Below are positions 18,519-28,819 of a stretch of 64,000 nucleotides of DNA, in pieces. The DNA comes from Paenibacillus sp. SYP-B4298 (GTDB lineage Bacteria; Bacillota; Bacilli; Paenibacillales; Paenibacillaceae). The position numbers and the translations under genes are program-made. The notes below the pieces were generated by a model, which worked only from the letters and a program-made list of their open reading frames with translations, was not told where the DNA came from and ran no database searches. The stretch is taken from assembly GCF_027627475.1 (NCBI RefSeq), contig NZ_CP115484.1, forward strand, positions 2,650,001-2,714,000, written 5' to 3'. Each line of letters starts with the position of its first letter. Position 1 is the first letter of the stretch.

Positions 18519-18544
18519 TATGACCTATATAATCGTATATTTCG

Positions 18545-18571
18545 CTTCTATGCTTCTATGCTTCTATGCAA
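18545..18571. repeat. Short tandem repeat at the end of spmB
   Basis: Three head-to-tail copies of the 8-mer TGCTTCTA across and just past the spmB stop. Length variation would alter only the last codons. Confidence 0.6.
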
Positions 18572-19097
18572 ATACAAGCAAACAAATGAAGACCGCAGCT
18601 ATGAAGCCCACCAAGTCCGAAAATAGGCCCACCTTGAGCGCGTAGCGGGAACGGCGAATGCCGATTGCCCCAAAATACACGGTCAGCACGTACAACGTCG
18701 TATCGGTGCTCCCCTGTATCGTCGATGCGATGCGGCCGATCATTGAATCTGGCCCGTGCACCTTGATGAGCTCGGTCGTATAGGCAAGCGATCCGGCGCC
18801 CGTCAACGGCCGCAGCACACCAAGCGGCAATACCTCGCTAGGAATGCCGATCATATCGAACAACGGCCGCAGCGCCTGTGTCATCAGCTCCATCGCCCCA
18901 GATGCCCGGAACATGCTGATCGCAACCATCATGCCGACGAGATGAGGAATAATCTGAATGGCGGTATCGAACCCGCCTTTGGCTCCCTCCACAAATGACT
19001 CATAGACAGGCACCCTGCGAAAGGCAGCGTAGAGCGGAATGAACACAATCATCATCGGTATCGCCCATATGGACAATACCGACACGATCTCATACAC
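18564..19097 (-). CDS. spmB: Spore maturation protein B
   Basis: A 177-residue multipass membrane protein of the nucleoside-recognition (Gate) family; recognisable by GAKGGFDTAIQIIPHLVGMM, PLTGAGSLAYTTELIK and IQGSTDTTLYVLTVYFGA. SpmA and SpmB are needed for spore core dehydration and heat resistance in B. subtilis. It overlaps spmA by 8 nt and ends the dacB-spmA-spmB unit. Confidence 0.95.
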   Translation of the reverse strand: MYEIVSVLSIWAIPMMIVFIPLYAAFRRVPVYESFVEGAKGGFDTAIQIIPHLVGMMVAISMFRASGAMELMTQALRPLFDMIGIPSEVLPLGVLRPLTGAGSLAYTTELIKVHGPDSMIGRIASTIQGSTDTTLYVLTVYFGAIGIRRSRYALKVGLFSDLVGFIAAVFICLLVFA

Positions 19098-19770
19098 CGG
19101 ACTTCACCCCTTCCGCAACTTGCCTGGCTTGCTGCTCGGCTGCTCCGTGCTTCGGAGAGCTGCCGCGGATATCCGCTGAACCGATCGAGGGGGGCGGTGT
19201 CCGCTTGCGATACCAGCGATCCGCCGCGATGGCGGCAGCCGTCGCGATCGCTGTCGCCACTAAGGTCGTGCCGACAATCTCTGCTGGATGGGCAGAGTCA
19301 AAATTCATACGAATCGCAATCAGTGTGGTCGGCACCAGCGTAATACTGGAGGTGTTGAGCGCTAGCAGTGTGCACATGGCAGGCGTCGCTGTCTCCTTGT
19401 CCGGATTCAGCTTCTGCAGCTCCTGCATGGCCTTGATTCCCATCGGGGTAGCGGCATTTCCCAGGCCGAGTATATTCGCGCTCATATTCGTCATGATGTA
19501 CCCGATCGCCGGATGATTGCGCGGCACATCTGGAAATAGATAACGAACCAGCGGCCCCAGCATACGAGCCAGCTTCTCCAGCAGGCCCGCATCCTCGCCA
19601 ATACGCATCATCCCAAGCCAGAACACGAGAATGCTGATCAGGCCGAAGCTGACCGTCACTCCGGTCTTCGCCCCGTCGAATGCTGCCTCCGTGACCGCTT
19701 CAACGTTGCCCGTTGCTGCAGCAAATCCAAAGCTGACCACGATCAGCAGCAGCCAAATCCAATTGACCAT
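19090..19770 (-). CDS. spmA: Spore maturation protein A
   Basis: A 226-residue membrane protein of the same family as SpmB. Motifs: FDGAKTGVTVSFGLISILVFWLGMMRIGEDAGL, then NMSANILGLGNAATPMGIKAMQEL. A hydrophilic C-terminal tail of about 35 residues is longer than in most relatives. It lies between dacB and spmB, the conserved order. Confidence 0.95.
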   Translation of the reverse strand: MVNWIWLLLIVVSFGFAAATGNVEAVTEAAFDGAKTGVTVSFGLISILVFWLGMMRIGEDAGLLEKLARMLGPLVRYLFPDVPRNHPAIGYIMTNMSANILGLGNAATPMGIKAMQELQKLNPDKETATPAMCTLLALNTSSITLVPTTLIAIRMNFDSAHPAEIVGTTLVATAIATAAAIAADRWYRKRTPPPSIGSADIRGSSPKHGAAEQQARQVAEGVKSGV

Positions 19771-19783
19771 GCGCTCCCCTCCT

Positions 19784-20944
19784 CTACCCGAATAGGCTAC
19801 GAATGACTAGCTGTACCGATTGCCTCCATGTGCGTGTCCGCCCCGACGTGTGTGCCAGGCTCGGCGTCGCATCCTCCTGGGCGTGCTGCAGCGCTGCATC
19901 ACGAACTGCGACCGTGGCAATCTTGTCCTCGCCCAAAAAAAGCTCCAGCCCCCCGCGAGCACCAAGCTCATATTCGGTACTGCCCTCTGCCTGAACGATC
20001 AGCTTCGTTCGAATGGCGCTATACTCCTCATCTGTCAGCGGGTAGCGGAAGGTACGGACGACCTCGAACGGATAGCCTTGTATGCGTTGCCCGCTGCCTA
20101 CCAGCTTGCGCAACGGATAATGCTCGAAGCCCCAATCCAGCATCGCGGCATGATCGGCCCAGTCATTGCCATCATTGAGCGTGACAGCGGCAAGCTGCTG
20201 TCCCCCTCGAGTCGCTGACGATACGAGCGTGCGGAAGGCTTGCTTCGTGTAGCCCGTCTTCACTCCGTCTGCGCCTTCATATAAGAAGAGCATCTTGTTT
20301 TTGTTGCGCCACGAATAATCACGGTCACTGACCTGCTTCATGCGTGTCTTTACGATCTCGCGAAACTTCGGGTTGCGCAGCGCATAGGCGGTCAGCTTCG
20401 CCAGGTCATTCGCCGTGGAGTAGTGCTCCAGATGATCTAACCCATGCGGATTCGTAAAATGTGTATTCCCCAGACCCAGCCATTGCGCTTTCTCATTCAT
20501 CAGAACAACAAAGCCTTCCTCCGATCCACCCACATGCTCGGCGATTGCCGTAGCCGCATCATTGCCAGAGCGCAGCATTAGGCCGTATAGCATATTATGC
20601 AGACTCATCTCCTCGCCCAGCTTGAGATAGATTGAGGAGCCCTCCTTACCGAATGCCCTCTTGCTTACCTTAACCATGTCCGACAGCTCACCCTGTTCGA
20701 TCGCGACAATAGCCGTCATTATTTTGGTCAGGCTGGCGATCAGCATCTTATCATCGCCATTGTGAGAATAGAGTATTCTCCCAGACTCGACATCAATCAG
20801 CGCGGCTGCCTTGGCATGCGTAACCGGTTCAGCAGGCGCTCCGGCCGCCTGCATCTTAGGCGCTGCAGGATAGAGGGCAAGTAACAGCCCGAATAGGAGC
20901 GGTAACACCAGTAGACGATTGCAGCGGATGCCTGTCACGTTCAT
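19784..20944 (-). CDS. dacB: D-alanyl-D-alanine carboxypeptidase DacB
   Basis: A class A low-molecular-weight penicillin-binding protein of about 386 residues. A signal peptide (ending near KMQAAGA) is followed by the three active-site motifs: SLTK with the nucleophile Ser, RSGND, and VKTGYT. In sporulating cells DacB trims spore cortex peptides and limits cross-linking; its position before spmA-spmB supports this. The start is uncertain: ATG 20944 overlaps a GCGAGGA ribosome site, so GTG 20938, six nt after that site, may be used. Confidence 0.92.
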   Translation of the reverse strand: MNVTGIRCNRLLVLPLLFGLLLALYPAAPKMQAAGAPAEPVTHAKAAALIDVESGRILYSHNGDDKMLIASLTKIMTAIVAIEQGELSDMVKVSKRAFGKEGSSIYLKLGEEMSLHNMLYGLMLRSGNDAATAIAEHVGGSEEGFVVLMNEKAQWLGLGNTHFTNPHGLDHLEHYSTANDLAKLTAYALRNPKFREIVKTRMKQVSDRDYSWRNKNKMLFLYEGADGVKTGYTKQAFRTLVSSATRGGQQLAAVTLNDGNDWADHAAMLDWGFEHYPLRKLVGSGQRIQGYPFEVVRTFRYPLTDEEYSAIRTKLIVQAEGSTEYELGARGGLELFLGEDKIATVAVRDAALQHAQEDATPSLAHTSGRTRTWRQSVQLVIRSLFG

Positions 20945-21175
20945 TCCTCGCTTTCCATATCTTTGACCCTGTAGGGTCGTAGCCTGCTGCTCCGGCAAGC
21001 CCGAACCGGACAGGCGCTTCTCGTACATATATATGTAAGCGGGACAAGGGATATGTCGCCTCCACCAGTAACCATATATGGTAAATTTATTAATGGAAAT
21101 GGTTTACTATTTATGTTTTGGGTGGTACAATCCGATGAAGCCATAGGGTCTTATACTATAATTTGGAGGTAGAAT

Positions 21176-21907
21176 ATGAAACGAAGGTTTTTAATGATCA
21201 TGCTTGTACTAGCCATGACCTCCTCTCTATCCTTATCAAGTTCTGCATTTACAGAACCACCGTCTTCTAATAAGAAGACAATTGAACCAGCCCTAACAGA
21301 TGTCGCCAAAGTGGTCGAACTTAAAGATGGATCTATTGAAATTTATCCTTATGATCCTGATGCATTCATTGAACAGATGGGGATTAAAAAGCCAAGTCCA
21401 GATGCTCAACTTGTTCGTATTAAGCGTGTAAAAGGCAAAAGTAGCGGGCAAGAGGTACAAGAATTGAAAGAAAGGAATATAGCAGCAGCACCTTTTTTAG
21501 GACTATATGTACAGAAAACAGGTACAAGTACGGGCACTTCACCAGATCGCATTGCTAGAGGCAGAATTATGTGCTCTATTACTTCCGGATGTCAAAATTT
21601 AAGAGTAGAAATCAATACTACAGATTCGGTTTATGCTGAATTTAGTGCTAACTATGAAGTAAGTGCAGAGGTTGTAAGTGCAGGAGTGGGATATACAATT
21701 GGTTCTTCGAAATCTGTAACTATCACTGGGTCTGAAACAAGAGCAGTACCATATAATAAATATCTCGTGATAGACGCATATCCAAGAATTGAAATTACGG
21801 GATTCGAAATTTTTGACAAAGGTATTTTTTCTACCAAAAAGGTCGGCTCAGGTTCCTCCTGGCGTGCAGTTAACAATGAGATGGATTTTGTAGTGTGGAT
21901 TCAATAA
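21176..21907 (+). CDS. Secreted protein of unknown function
   Basis: A 243-residue protein with a signal peptide (MKRRFLMIMLVLAMTSSLSL, cleavage near SSSAF-TEPP). The C-terminal half is rich in beta-strand-like alternation with Ser, Thr and Val, and has two Cys (about residues 132 and 139, MCSITSGC). A strong TTGGAGGT precedes the ATG. Codon and base use are more AT-rich than the backbone genes around it. It marks the left edge of the accessory island. No known domain is recognised. Confidence 0.78.
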   Translation: MKRRFLMIMLVLAMTSSLSLSSSAFTEPPSSNKKTIEPALTDVAKVVELKDGSIEIYPYDPDAFIEQMGIKKPSPDAQLVRIKRVKGKSSGQEVQELKERNIAAAPFLGLYVQKTGTSTGTSPDRIARGRIMCSITSGCQNLRVEINTTDSVYAEFSANYEVSAEVVSAGVGYTIGSSKSVTITGSETRAVPYNKYLVIDAYPRIEITGFEIFDKGIFSTKKVGSGSSWRAVNNEMDFVVWIQ

Positions 21908-21994
21908 ACTCGTATTGAATTGTTGCCTTTGTACGAAGGAATAGCAATAACCAACATTATATATGACGATGCTCAATTTCGGAATTCCTAACCT

Positions 21995-22140
21995 AATATC
22001 CCCTCATGGTAGACAGTGAAAAAAGAGTTCATGTTATTATGAGCTTTGCGCTGTTAACCGGAGGGGATTTTACATGTTAAAATCCAGGCTCTACACAGAA
22101 ATCAGTGCTTGACTGGATAAAGGATATATAAAAATGAAAA
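21995..22140 (+). mobile_element. IS3-type left end with start of orfA (remnant)
   Basis: CCCCTCATGGTAGACAGTGAAAAAA resembles the outer end of IS150-like IS3 elements. It is followed by a ribosome site (CCGGAGGGG) and a short ORF beginning MLKSRLYTEISA that stops at once. The rest of the element is missing here. A matching right end lies at 47321-47349 in the same orientation. Confidence 0.5.
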
Positions 22141-22200
22141 AACATCTGCTATTCCTGTATTGTTGAAAGTCCTACCCAACAACAAGTGAGGAATAAACAG

Positions 22201-23092
22201 ATGCAAATCCAGTATATCAATGAAAGCTCGATTTACCAGAACTTACGATAAGTCAAATCTTGTTTATAGATAATGATGAGCTTCATATGGAAGCCCTGCT
22301 TGCGAACCATAAACACGCCTGTCCCTGCTGCAAATCGGATCAAGCGGTCATTCGCAAAGGATACAACGACATGCGGAAGATTCGACATCTTGCTGTATTT
22401 GAGAAGAAAACCTACTTGTGCGTACCAAGCATACGCATGTATTGCGTGAATTGTGACCTCGGTTTTGGCTGGGTGTATGATTTTGTTGGCCCCAAACAGC
22501 GTTATAGCCATTTGTTTCGTTCACGCATTGTCGCACAGGCACTCGGTTCTACGGCGGTTCATAGCGCTCGGATGCAACAAGCGCCGATCAGCACCGTGCA
22601 GGATATGCACAACCAGGCTGTGCCGGTACTTTGTCAGCAACTCATCGAATAAGCATGGGAGAAGCACAAAAGACCCGTGATTTGGTGCTCGGCATCGATG
22701 ACTTCGCGATCAAGAAAGGTAATACCTACAATACCGGCATTCACAAGCTCAAAGGAGAAACCATGCTGGATCTGCTGCCTGGAAGGAAATTAGACGATCT
22801 ACGTGCGTATGCCAACGAACATTCGTCATTTCGCATGCTACAGCCCAAAGCAGTCGTGATGGATTTGGCCCCAGCCTACCACACTTGGATTCGGGAGTGT
22901 TTTCCCTCTGCTATCCGGGTTGCTGATCGGTTCCACGTACACGGTTTTGTGATTGATGGTGTGCAAGAGGTGCGTAAGACGGTTCAGCAGACCCTCTCGC
23001 CGCGAGCAAAGGCGCATCTGAAGGCCAATCATCGCTTGCTGACACCACCCGCGGATTGCGGGTGGTGTCAGCTTCGCTGGTACTGCTCCTAA
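22201..23092 (+). pseudogene. ISL3-family transposase, frameshifted and 3'-truncated
   Basis: Three reading frames together give an ISL3-type transposase. It starts MQIQYINE (22201), continues after a frameshift near 22228 as LDLPELTISQILFIDNDELHMEA with a zinc finger (CPCCKS, then YCVNCDLGF), and after a second frameshift near 22640 as the DDE domain (LVLGIDDFAIKKGNTYN, VVMDLAPAYHTW, ADRFHV). The catalytic Asp residues are visible, but the C-terminal region with the last Glu is absent. The frame ends shortly after KANHRLL. Not functional as a single protein. Confidence 0.82.
23038..23072. repeat. Perfect 15-bp inverted repeat at the broken transposase end
   Basis: GCTGACACCACCCGC and its exact complement are separated by GGATT. 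It falls where the ISL3 transposase similarity stops. No U tract follows. Confidence 0.75.
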
Positions 23093-24017
23093 ACAGAGCT
23101 AACCTTTTCTTGAATGTCAAAATGCCCCTATCGCCCTCCATGATCGGGAATGTCAATCTGATTGGTTAGTCGCTTGTTCTCGCAATCACGTTTACTTTAC
23201 TGACCATGGGGCTATATTACCACGCCACTATTCATGTGGAAGGCAGGTTTACAGATGGATCTCATTGTCGTTAGAATCGAAGAACTTTACCGATACAACC
23301 TGGTGCTTGCTTCGGACAAAGGACTCCAGTTCAATAATATAGGTACGTTCTTGGTTATCCATTAACAATTCTTTTTGGAATTCCCCGTCCATAAACACCT
23401 TACAATAGGTGGATTGGTTCAATAATTGATTGTCGTTAATCATCAGTCCACCATTTCGTTATGCATCGCGGGATCGCTCGCTGTTTGTCCCGCAAGGACA
23501 ATACAGTTTATGGCGTCTGACATACTGGCTTTCCTACAAGGCTACATGGGGAATGTACCGGATGAATTTGTATATGATTTTCGAATTAATTCAAGAACTG
23601 GAGAGAATGATTTTCAAGGTATATTCATAGAAAATTGAACTTCCAAAACACCTCACTCACGCATTCGTGGCATTCGGCCCTCGTTCCGTAAGTTTTAGTT
23701 GAAGCGGTGCTATCGGGTAACTCTGTACAGGCTACGCCGGAGCCAATTGAGCCATCGTTCCGGTGAGTGAGATCCACTTTTCCGGAGGGTGAGCCAGTTA
23801 AAGAATCACCCTTTCCGTCCCCGAAAGGGTGCAAGCCCCCCTGCACCCCTTCACTCGCAGCGCGGCAACTCCAGTAGTTTCTGCTGGGGATTAAAAGTGT
23901 GAAGGAGTTGGCCGACGCAGGTCAAGGATAAAATGAACACTTCGCGGCTTTGACTTGCTCATTTTGGGCATGGTTCCCTTCACCGGAGAGCTGGCTCATT
24001 TTCTCCAGAGACCTGGC
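23093..24017. other. Remnant region with degenerate mobile-element sequence
   Basis: No convincing intact gene. Short open frames at 23249-23443 (minus, 64 codons) and 23512-23638 (plus, MASDILAFLQGYMGNVPDEF) look like fragments. The 23760-24010 part has several copies of GTGAGCCAG/CTGGCTCA in both orientations, as in the multiple terminal repeats of IS21-like elements; this identification is tentative. Confidence 0.4.
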
Positions 24018-27000
24018 TCACTCATGACCGGAATTATATTTCAAGTATGGTGTAAGTAATATCATCGCTACTATTGTTTGCTGCAGCCTCTCTAAAGCAT
24101 CTTCAACTTTTTGTAATAAGCTAATAGGTTCAAACAAAACGTTTAGTTCACTTAGGCAATTTATTACCACTTGTAACAATTCTTGTACTTCAGGCGATTC
24201 ATTTTCATTTAATATTGTTATACATTTTGAGATGTCATTATTGGCAGCCTTAGCACACTCAACTATTTCAGCTAACAGCATGCTCAGATATTCCGACAAA
24301 CCTTCATCTGTAACATGTTGGTACTCATTTACTTCTTCAATGACCTGATTGTACTGGAGCGAAAGCAATTTTAACTTCCCTGTTTGTGCGATCGCATTTC
24401 TCCATTCACTAAAAGGTGATCCATCTATTTTATAAAAAGAGTATATCTCCTGAGGAATTTCTACTGGAAACATGGAAGAAAAATGTCCGCTAGCATCAAG
24501 AATCTGATGCATAGGCATTTCAAATCCTCCGAATATAGGAAGACCTTTATACAATGGTACAAACACCATTTTTGACCAGCATGTCTCCAATACCCACATT
24601 GAACTATTAAAGTTCAAAGCACTAGACCAAGCTTCTCGAAACTCTCGAATAAGAAATTTATACTGATCTTCTATTTTATTGTTGTCGGTCAATAAATCTT
24701 CAAATAATAAGTATTTGGTTCCATTACCTTCCTCTAAATTGCTATCAAACACTAAAATCTTGGGGCTTAGTGAGGAAATAACTCGTTTAAAACCATTGAT
24801 TATTACTACTTCTGACTTTTCAAACCTTTGCCGCGCATTATATGATAAACCGAATCCACGAAGTTTTTGTTCTAAAACATTTCCCCACAGATTTAAAGCA
24901 GTCAACATCAAATCTTTTTCTTGGTTAGCAAAGTTTGAATACCCACGATCGGTATACGGTAAAAACAGTGATTTATATTCCCCCTGCAAGGCTTGCATTC
25001 CTTTAGCAGCTTCATATAAGTTTATTAATGACAAATTCGATTGAGTATCTTCATTTTTAATACGTGAAACAACGACTTCAATATATTGGTTTAAAAAGTT
25101 TTGTAGACCAGATATCAGTTGCCTCAATGCCTTTTTAAAATTCTTATATGGTTGTATAGATATGTTGGTGTTTTGTGGTATTAATTTTGAGTTTAATGAA
25201 GAGCCTTCACTGTTTAAACCATAAGGATCTAACACATTTTTAGGCAAAAGAAATTCCTTTATACATATCTTCTGTAGAGATTGTATTTTTGACAAGGTTG
25301 TTTTTGCTTTTGTGTTATCCCAATATCGTTTTTTATAGAGGCTATCTATCAATTTTATAAATTCATCTAAGATCTCTACAGTTAATTTCCGAAAAGTCGA
25401 AACTTCTTCCAAATAAGATATCCAGTCATTGGGTCGGTGAATCAGTTCAATTCGCGCAATTAACCATGAATTCACCTCTGTAATCCACTGATCGGGACGG
25501 TCCTTTTTGAGAATACTTTTTGCGTAATCTAAAGGATTAATCCCTATTTCTCTTAATAAGTCTATACCGACCAATTGTACTGCAATGGAATCCTTCGACG
25601 GGTACAATCGGCTAAGAAGTTTCATCATATTCATGGTCCAGTAGTGATTTAGGTTCTCATGCTTCTCCTTCTCATTCCCGTCACGAAAAAATGGGGGTAC
25701 GAAACTGCAATCTACTTCGAAACCTGTTATACCCATCTTTATAATTTTATATTGCTTAATAATTCTTTCTCGTAAAATGATCTCACACTTATTATATAAG
25801 TTTTGAAACCCTTGATGGTGCATGCCAGAAACAGCATCTACTTTACTTTCAATTCCTCCTGCACTCATCTGAGATATAATTTCTTGATCCTCAAAGTGTA
25901 GCTTCAGTTGCTTTTTGCGTAATGCTGACCAAAATAAAGTATAACCAAAGCTGGACCACTCAAAATCATTTATTGGGATACCTTTAGGAGGACATGAGAA
26001 GTTTAACCATCTATCAGTTATTGAATACGAAAGTACGTAGCTCGTAAGGGATTTCTTTATCCTCTCAAGATAGGGGAGAATTTGTGAATTGAATTGAATA
26101 AGACTGGTAGCAGCAAACACTCCTGGACATAATTCTCCAGTAATGTCAATAGGCATAAATGGAAGCCATCCGGCCCCTCTTTCTGAGACAAGACTTTCAA
26201 GCACTACTTGATTTTCTTCCACATATTGTTTGACATCGAGCCATAGTATTGTATTTAAAGTATTTCCATAAGCAATCCAATCTTCATACCGAATTTTTGC
26301 AATTTCACTGATTAAATCGTCATTCAAATCATTATTCGTAAAATAGTGAAAAAGAAGTATCTGCGGAAAGCGAGTTTCTACACAATTCAGGCTTTGTAAT
26401 AATATATCTTTTTCGCTATGGATCATTTGGTTAATCAGGATGTAATAAATTATTTCTGCTCTAAGTGGATGAAGTGCCACAATGACTTTTCTATCCTCTG
26501 ATCTGCGGATTAAATATTCGTCACTCATTCGCTTTAACGCTGCTACGATAGTATTACATTGTACTACTTGTTTTACCTTGTCGAACCGTACAGGAATGTC
26601 TAGTTTACCTGCGTAACAAACGAGTAATAATAGATTTAGCCAGCTATCTTCTGGACTTTCATCAATCAATCTATTAATTTGAGCATTCAAACGATGCTTT
26701 AATGTTTCATTATTATTAAGGAGATACATAAATTCTAATAAAGGTCCTCTATATCCGAACTGCCTCCAAGCTTCCTCAAAAGTTCGAAATGAATTATGAG
26801 GGATATCTCGTGTTATTTTATTATATATTTCAATTGCCTCATCTTCTGATAGCATTAATTCAATCAACTCAAAAGTAACTTCACTCATATCCACGTTAGA
26901 CTGCTTAAAATCTTCTTCACGAATTGATACAATTATAGGAAGTTTAATTCCTCGTATTTGTAGCTCCCTAAGCAACCAGGTCCAATGTAGTTGGCCAGAA

Positions 27001-28121
27001 TTTACATCAATGTAAAGAGCAATCTGTTCAGAATGCTTCGACAATCCAGAAATTGCCTTGACTAGATTCTCAGCTTGCCCCTGCGTTTGAATTTGCCTTA
27101 CACAAAACACAAGTTCTTCGGGAAAGTTATTAAATAGATATTTGTAACACAACGATGTTTTACCTTGACCTGAGGCTCCCTTTACAATCACTGCTTTGTT
27201 TTGCGCAATAATGACTTCGATCTTCCTAAGCCAACTTATTCGTTCAACATCCAAAGAAGAACGTATATGTGCTGGATGTGCAGATACGCCCTGCGTATAC
27301 TCAAGTTTCAATTCATCATAACTCTTATGGCTTTTAATATCAGACAATCGTATTAGAGAGCTTCCATATTCTCTAAAGTATCCATCTAAAGAAGCCATAT
27401 CGTTACCGATCTGATGTATTTTTTCTAACCATATAGCCTTTGAAGTGAATCCTTTAGTTTTTGATAAGTTCGATACATATTGAATCAAAAAATCCTGCAT
27501 AATATTGGAAGCAATCATTGTTGGAATGTAACCTTTAATCTGATCTTCTATTGCTAATTGGAGGGTATCCTTGTTAGCCTTCTCAAATACCATTCGATCC
27601 ATGAGCCACTTAGCTTCTTCTTTTAGAATGCCATGGTGTTTGATAAGTTTATCTTCGATTTTTTTTAATGAATCAGCGTGCTTCTCAGCTAATCCTAAAA
27701 GTTCGTCTCCAAGTTCACCAAAATGTACAACTTTAACTACTATAGGATTTTTTTCTTTTTTTTGCAAACTCAATACCCTTCGAAAAAAACCTTCATTCTT
27801 CATAGAAGAGCTAGTAGATGAAAGATTTGAAATGCTTAGATTTGCCTCAAGGTCTTTAATCTGTATAATCTCTGAAACTTCACCATCACATTTTATTAAT
27901 AAGTCTTCCAGTTGCTCAGGGAAGTACTCAAATAAGCCATGATCTTCAACTATTCTAGAAGCAATGTATAAAGTTTGAGAGGAATAGCCTTTCCAAGAAG
28001 CCTGTGCTCCTAAATCAGATTTACTAAATTGCAAATTAAGCTCCCTCCTCTGACTTTCAATAAGCATTTTAAAATCATTCAAACTGTTTAAAAGCTCTGA
28101 CAAGAGCGTTCTTATCACCAT
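24018..28121 (-). CDS. STAND NTPase with Cap4/DUF4297-like N terminus (Avs-like)
   Basis: A 1367-residue, AT-rich protein. N terminus: ASWKGYSSQTLYIASRI (41-57), then PEQLEDLLIK (68-77) and IIQIKD (85-90), the arrangement of DUF4297/Cap4 PD-(D/E)XK nucleases (E/D, then QxK). Middle: Walker A KGASGQGKTSL (314-324), Walker B-like IALYIDV (367-373), sensor-like IIVSIREED (396-404), then a winged-helix-like part (EYLIRRSEDRKVIVALHPLRAEI). The rest, about 850 residues, is helical and would be the target-sensing part. Known Avs proteins combine a nuclease, a STAND ATPase and a long sensor and cut DNA on phage infection. It stands alone between IS remnants and the Rhs locus. The start is uncertain, as no ribosome site precedes ATG 28121. 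Confidence 0.75.
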   Translation of the reverse strand: MVIRTLLSELLNSLNDFKMLIESQRRELNLQFSKSDLGAQASWKGYSSQTLYIASRIVEDHGLFEYFPEQLEDLLIKCDGEVSEIIQIKDLEANLSISNLSSTSSSMKNEGFFRRVLSLQKKEKNPIVVKVVHFGELGDELLGLAEKHADSLKKIEDKLIKHHGILKEEAKWLMDRMVFEKANKDTLQLAIEDQIKGYIPTMIASNIMQDFLIQYVSNLSKTKGFTSKAIWLEKIHQIGNDMASLDGYFREYGSSLIRLSDIKSHKSYDELKLEYTQGVSAHPAHIRSSLDVERISWLRKIEVIIAQNKAVIVKGASGQGKTSLCYKYLFNNFPEELVFCVRQIQTQGQAENLVKAISGLSKHSEQIALYIDVNSGQLHWTWLLRELQIRGIKLPIIVSIREEDFKQSNVDMSEVTFELIELMLSEDEAIEIYNKITRDIPHNSFRTFEEAWRQFGYRGPLLEFMYLLNNNETLKHRLNAQINRLIDESPEDSWLNLLLLVCYAGKLDIPVRFDKVKQVVQCNTIVAALKRMSDEYLIRRSEDRKVIVALHPLRAEIIYYILINQMIHSEKDILLQSLNCVETRFPQILLFHYFTNNDLNDDLISEIAKIRYEDWIAYGNTLNTILWLDVKQYVEENQVVLESLVSERGAGWLPFMPIDITGELCPGVFAATSLIQFNSQILPYLERIKKSLTSYVLSYSITDRWLNFSCPPKGIPINDFEWSSFGYTLFWSALRKKQLKLHFEDQEIISQMSAGGIESKVDAVSGMHHQGFQNLYNKCEIILRERIIKQYKIIKMGITGFEVDCSFVPPFFRDGNEKEKHENLNHYWTMNMMKLLSRLYPSKDSIAVQLVGIDLLREIGINPLDYAKSILKKDRPDQWITEVNSWLIARIELIHRPNDWISYLEEVSTFRKLTVEILDEFIKLIDSLYKKRYWDNTKAKTTLSKIQSLQKICIKEFLLPKNVLDPYGLNSEGSSLNSKLIPQNTNISIQPYKNFKKALRQLISGLQNFLNQYIEVVVSRIKNEDTQSNLSLINLYEAAKGMQALQGEYKSLFLPYTDRGYSNFANQEKDLMLTALNLWGNVLEQKLRGFGLSYNARQRFEKSEVVIINGFKRVISSLSPKILVFDSNLEEGNGTKYLLFEDLLTDNNKIEDQYKFLIREFREAWSSALNFNSSMWVLETCWSKMVFVPLYKGLPIFGGFEMPMHQILDASGHFSSMFPVEIPQEIYSFYKIDGSPFSEWRNAIAQTGKLKLLSLQYNQVIEEVNEYQHVTDEGLSEYLSMLLAEIVECAKAANNDISKCITILNENESPEVQELLQVVINCLSELNVLFEPISLLQKVEDALERLQQTIVAMILLTPYLKYNSGHE

Positions 28122-28198
28122 TCAAAAAATTATTTTCCATACCTTGGTCCCATTTCTTCACAAAAAAAATTATTTCGGCGAGCAATCCAATCAGGACT

Positions 28199-28207
28199 AT
28201 TATACCA
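28199..28207 (-). promoter_or_regulatory. Extended -10 promoter of the Avs-like gene
   Basis: TGGTATAAT on the minus strand: a perfect TATAAT with the TGn extension, about 80 nt before the Avs-like start codon. No good -35 is seen. Confidence 0.5.
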
Positions 28208-28819
28208 GAATTTAGGGTGATGAAGATAGCTTTTGTCGGTTCTTCGGAGCATTACAATGAAGAGGAGGGGAAGAGCTTAAATTAATTGCATCTGCTGTAG
28301 GCGATAGTTTTTCCCTGACGACAACCCGAGACCTTAAACCAGACCTTATGAAACAAACGTCTTGCTCGCTGTTGATTCATGGACACAGAGCAGTTTGTAT
28401 ACTGTACAGATATGATTTCTGTCAACGGTAGGGAAGGCTACAAGCTACTCCTGCTGGAAATCAACTTGCCGTTGTCCGACCATAAGGATAGGATCTACAT
28501 GTTGCTACGTCGTTTTCTTGTTTGAAAAGTATCTCTCGTGTCAGCACTGGCGGAAGTAGCGCCAGTGGCACGATTGCTTCGCTGGAGCGATAAGGAAGGC
28601 GTTCCTATCCTACAACGCACCTATTGTGGAACAACTGTGCTCTTGAATACCGAGGTGTACGAAACGATTAAGAAAGAGAGGCGCTAAAGATGTAGTTAAG
28701 CACAAATGAGTTCCGCTCCTCTTAATAGCGTCGCCGTGCATATGCTACTATCAGCATTATCCGACGGATATAAAAAGAAACCACATGGAGTTATTACGCT
28801 CGCATGTGGTCACAAGTTA
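28208..28819. other. Intergenic region with gene fragments
   Basis: No intact recognised gene. A 48-codon plus-strand frame at 28379-28525 (MDTEQFVYCTDMISVNGREG) is followed, after a stop and frame change, by a frame ending GVPILQRTYCGTTVLLNTEV at about 28686. They look like pieces of one decayed gene. Without a search I cannot name it. Confidence 0.35.

Noticed and set aside
22201-23092. Active ISL3 element
   Set aside because: Two frameshifts, a lost C terminus and no paired inverted terminal repeats.
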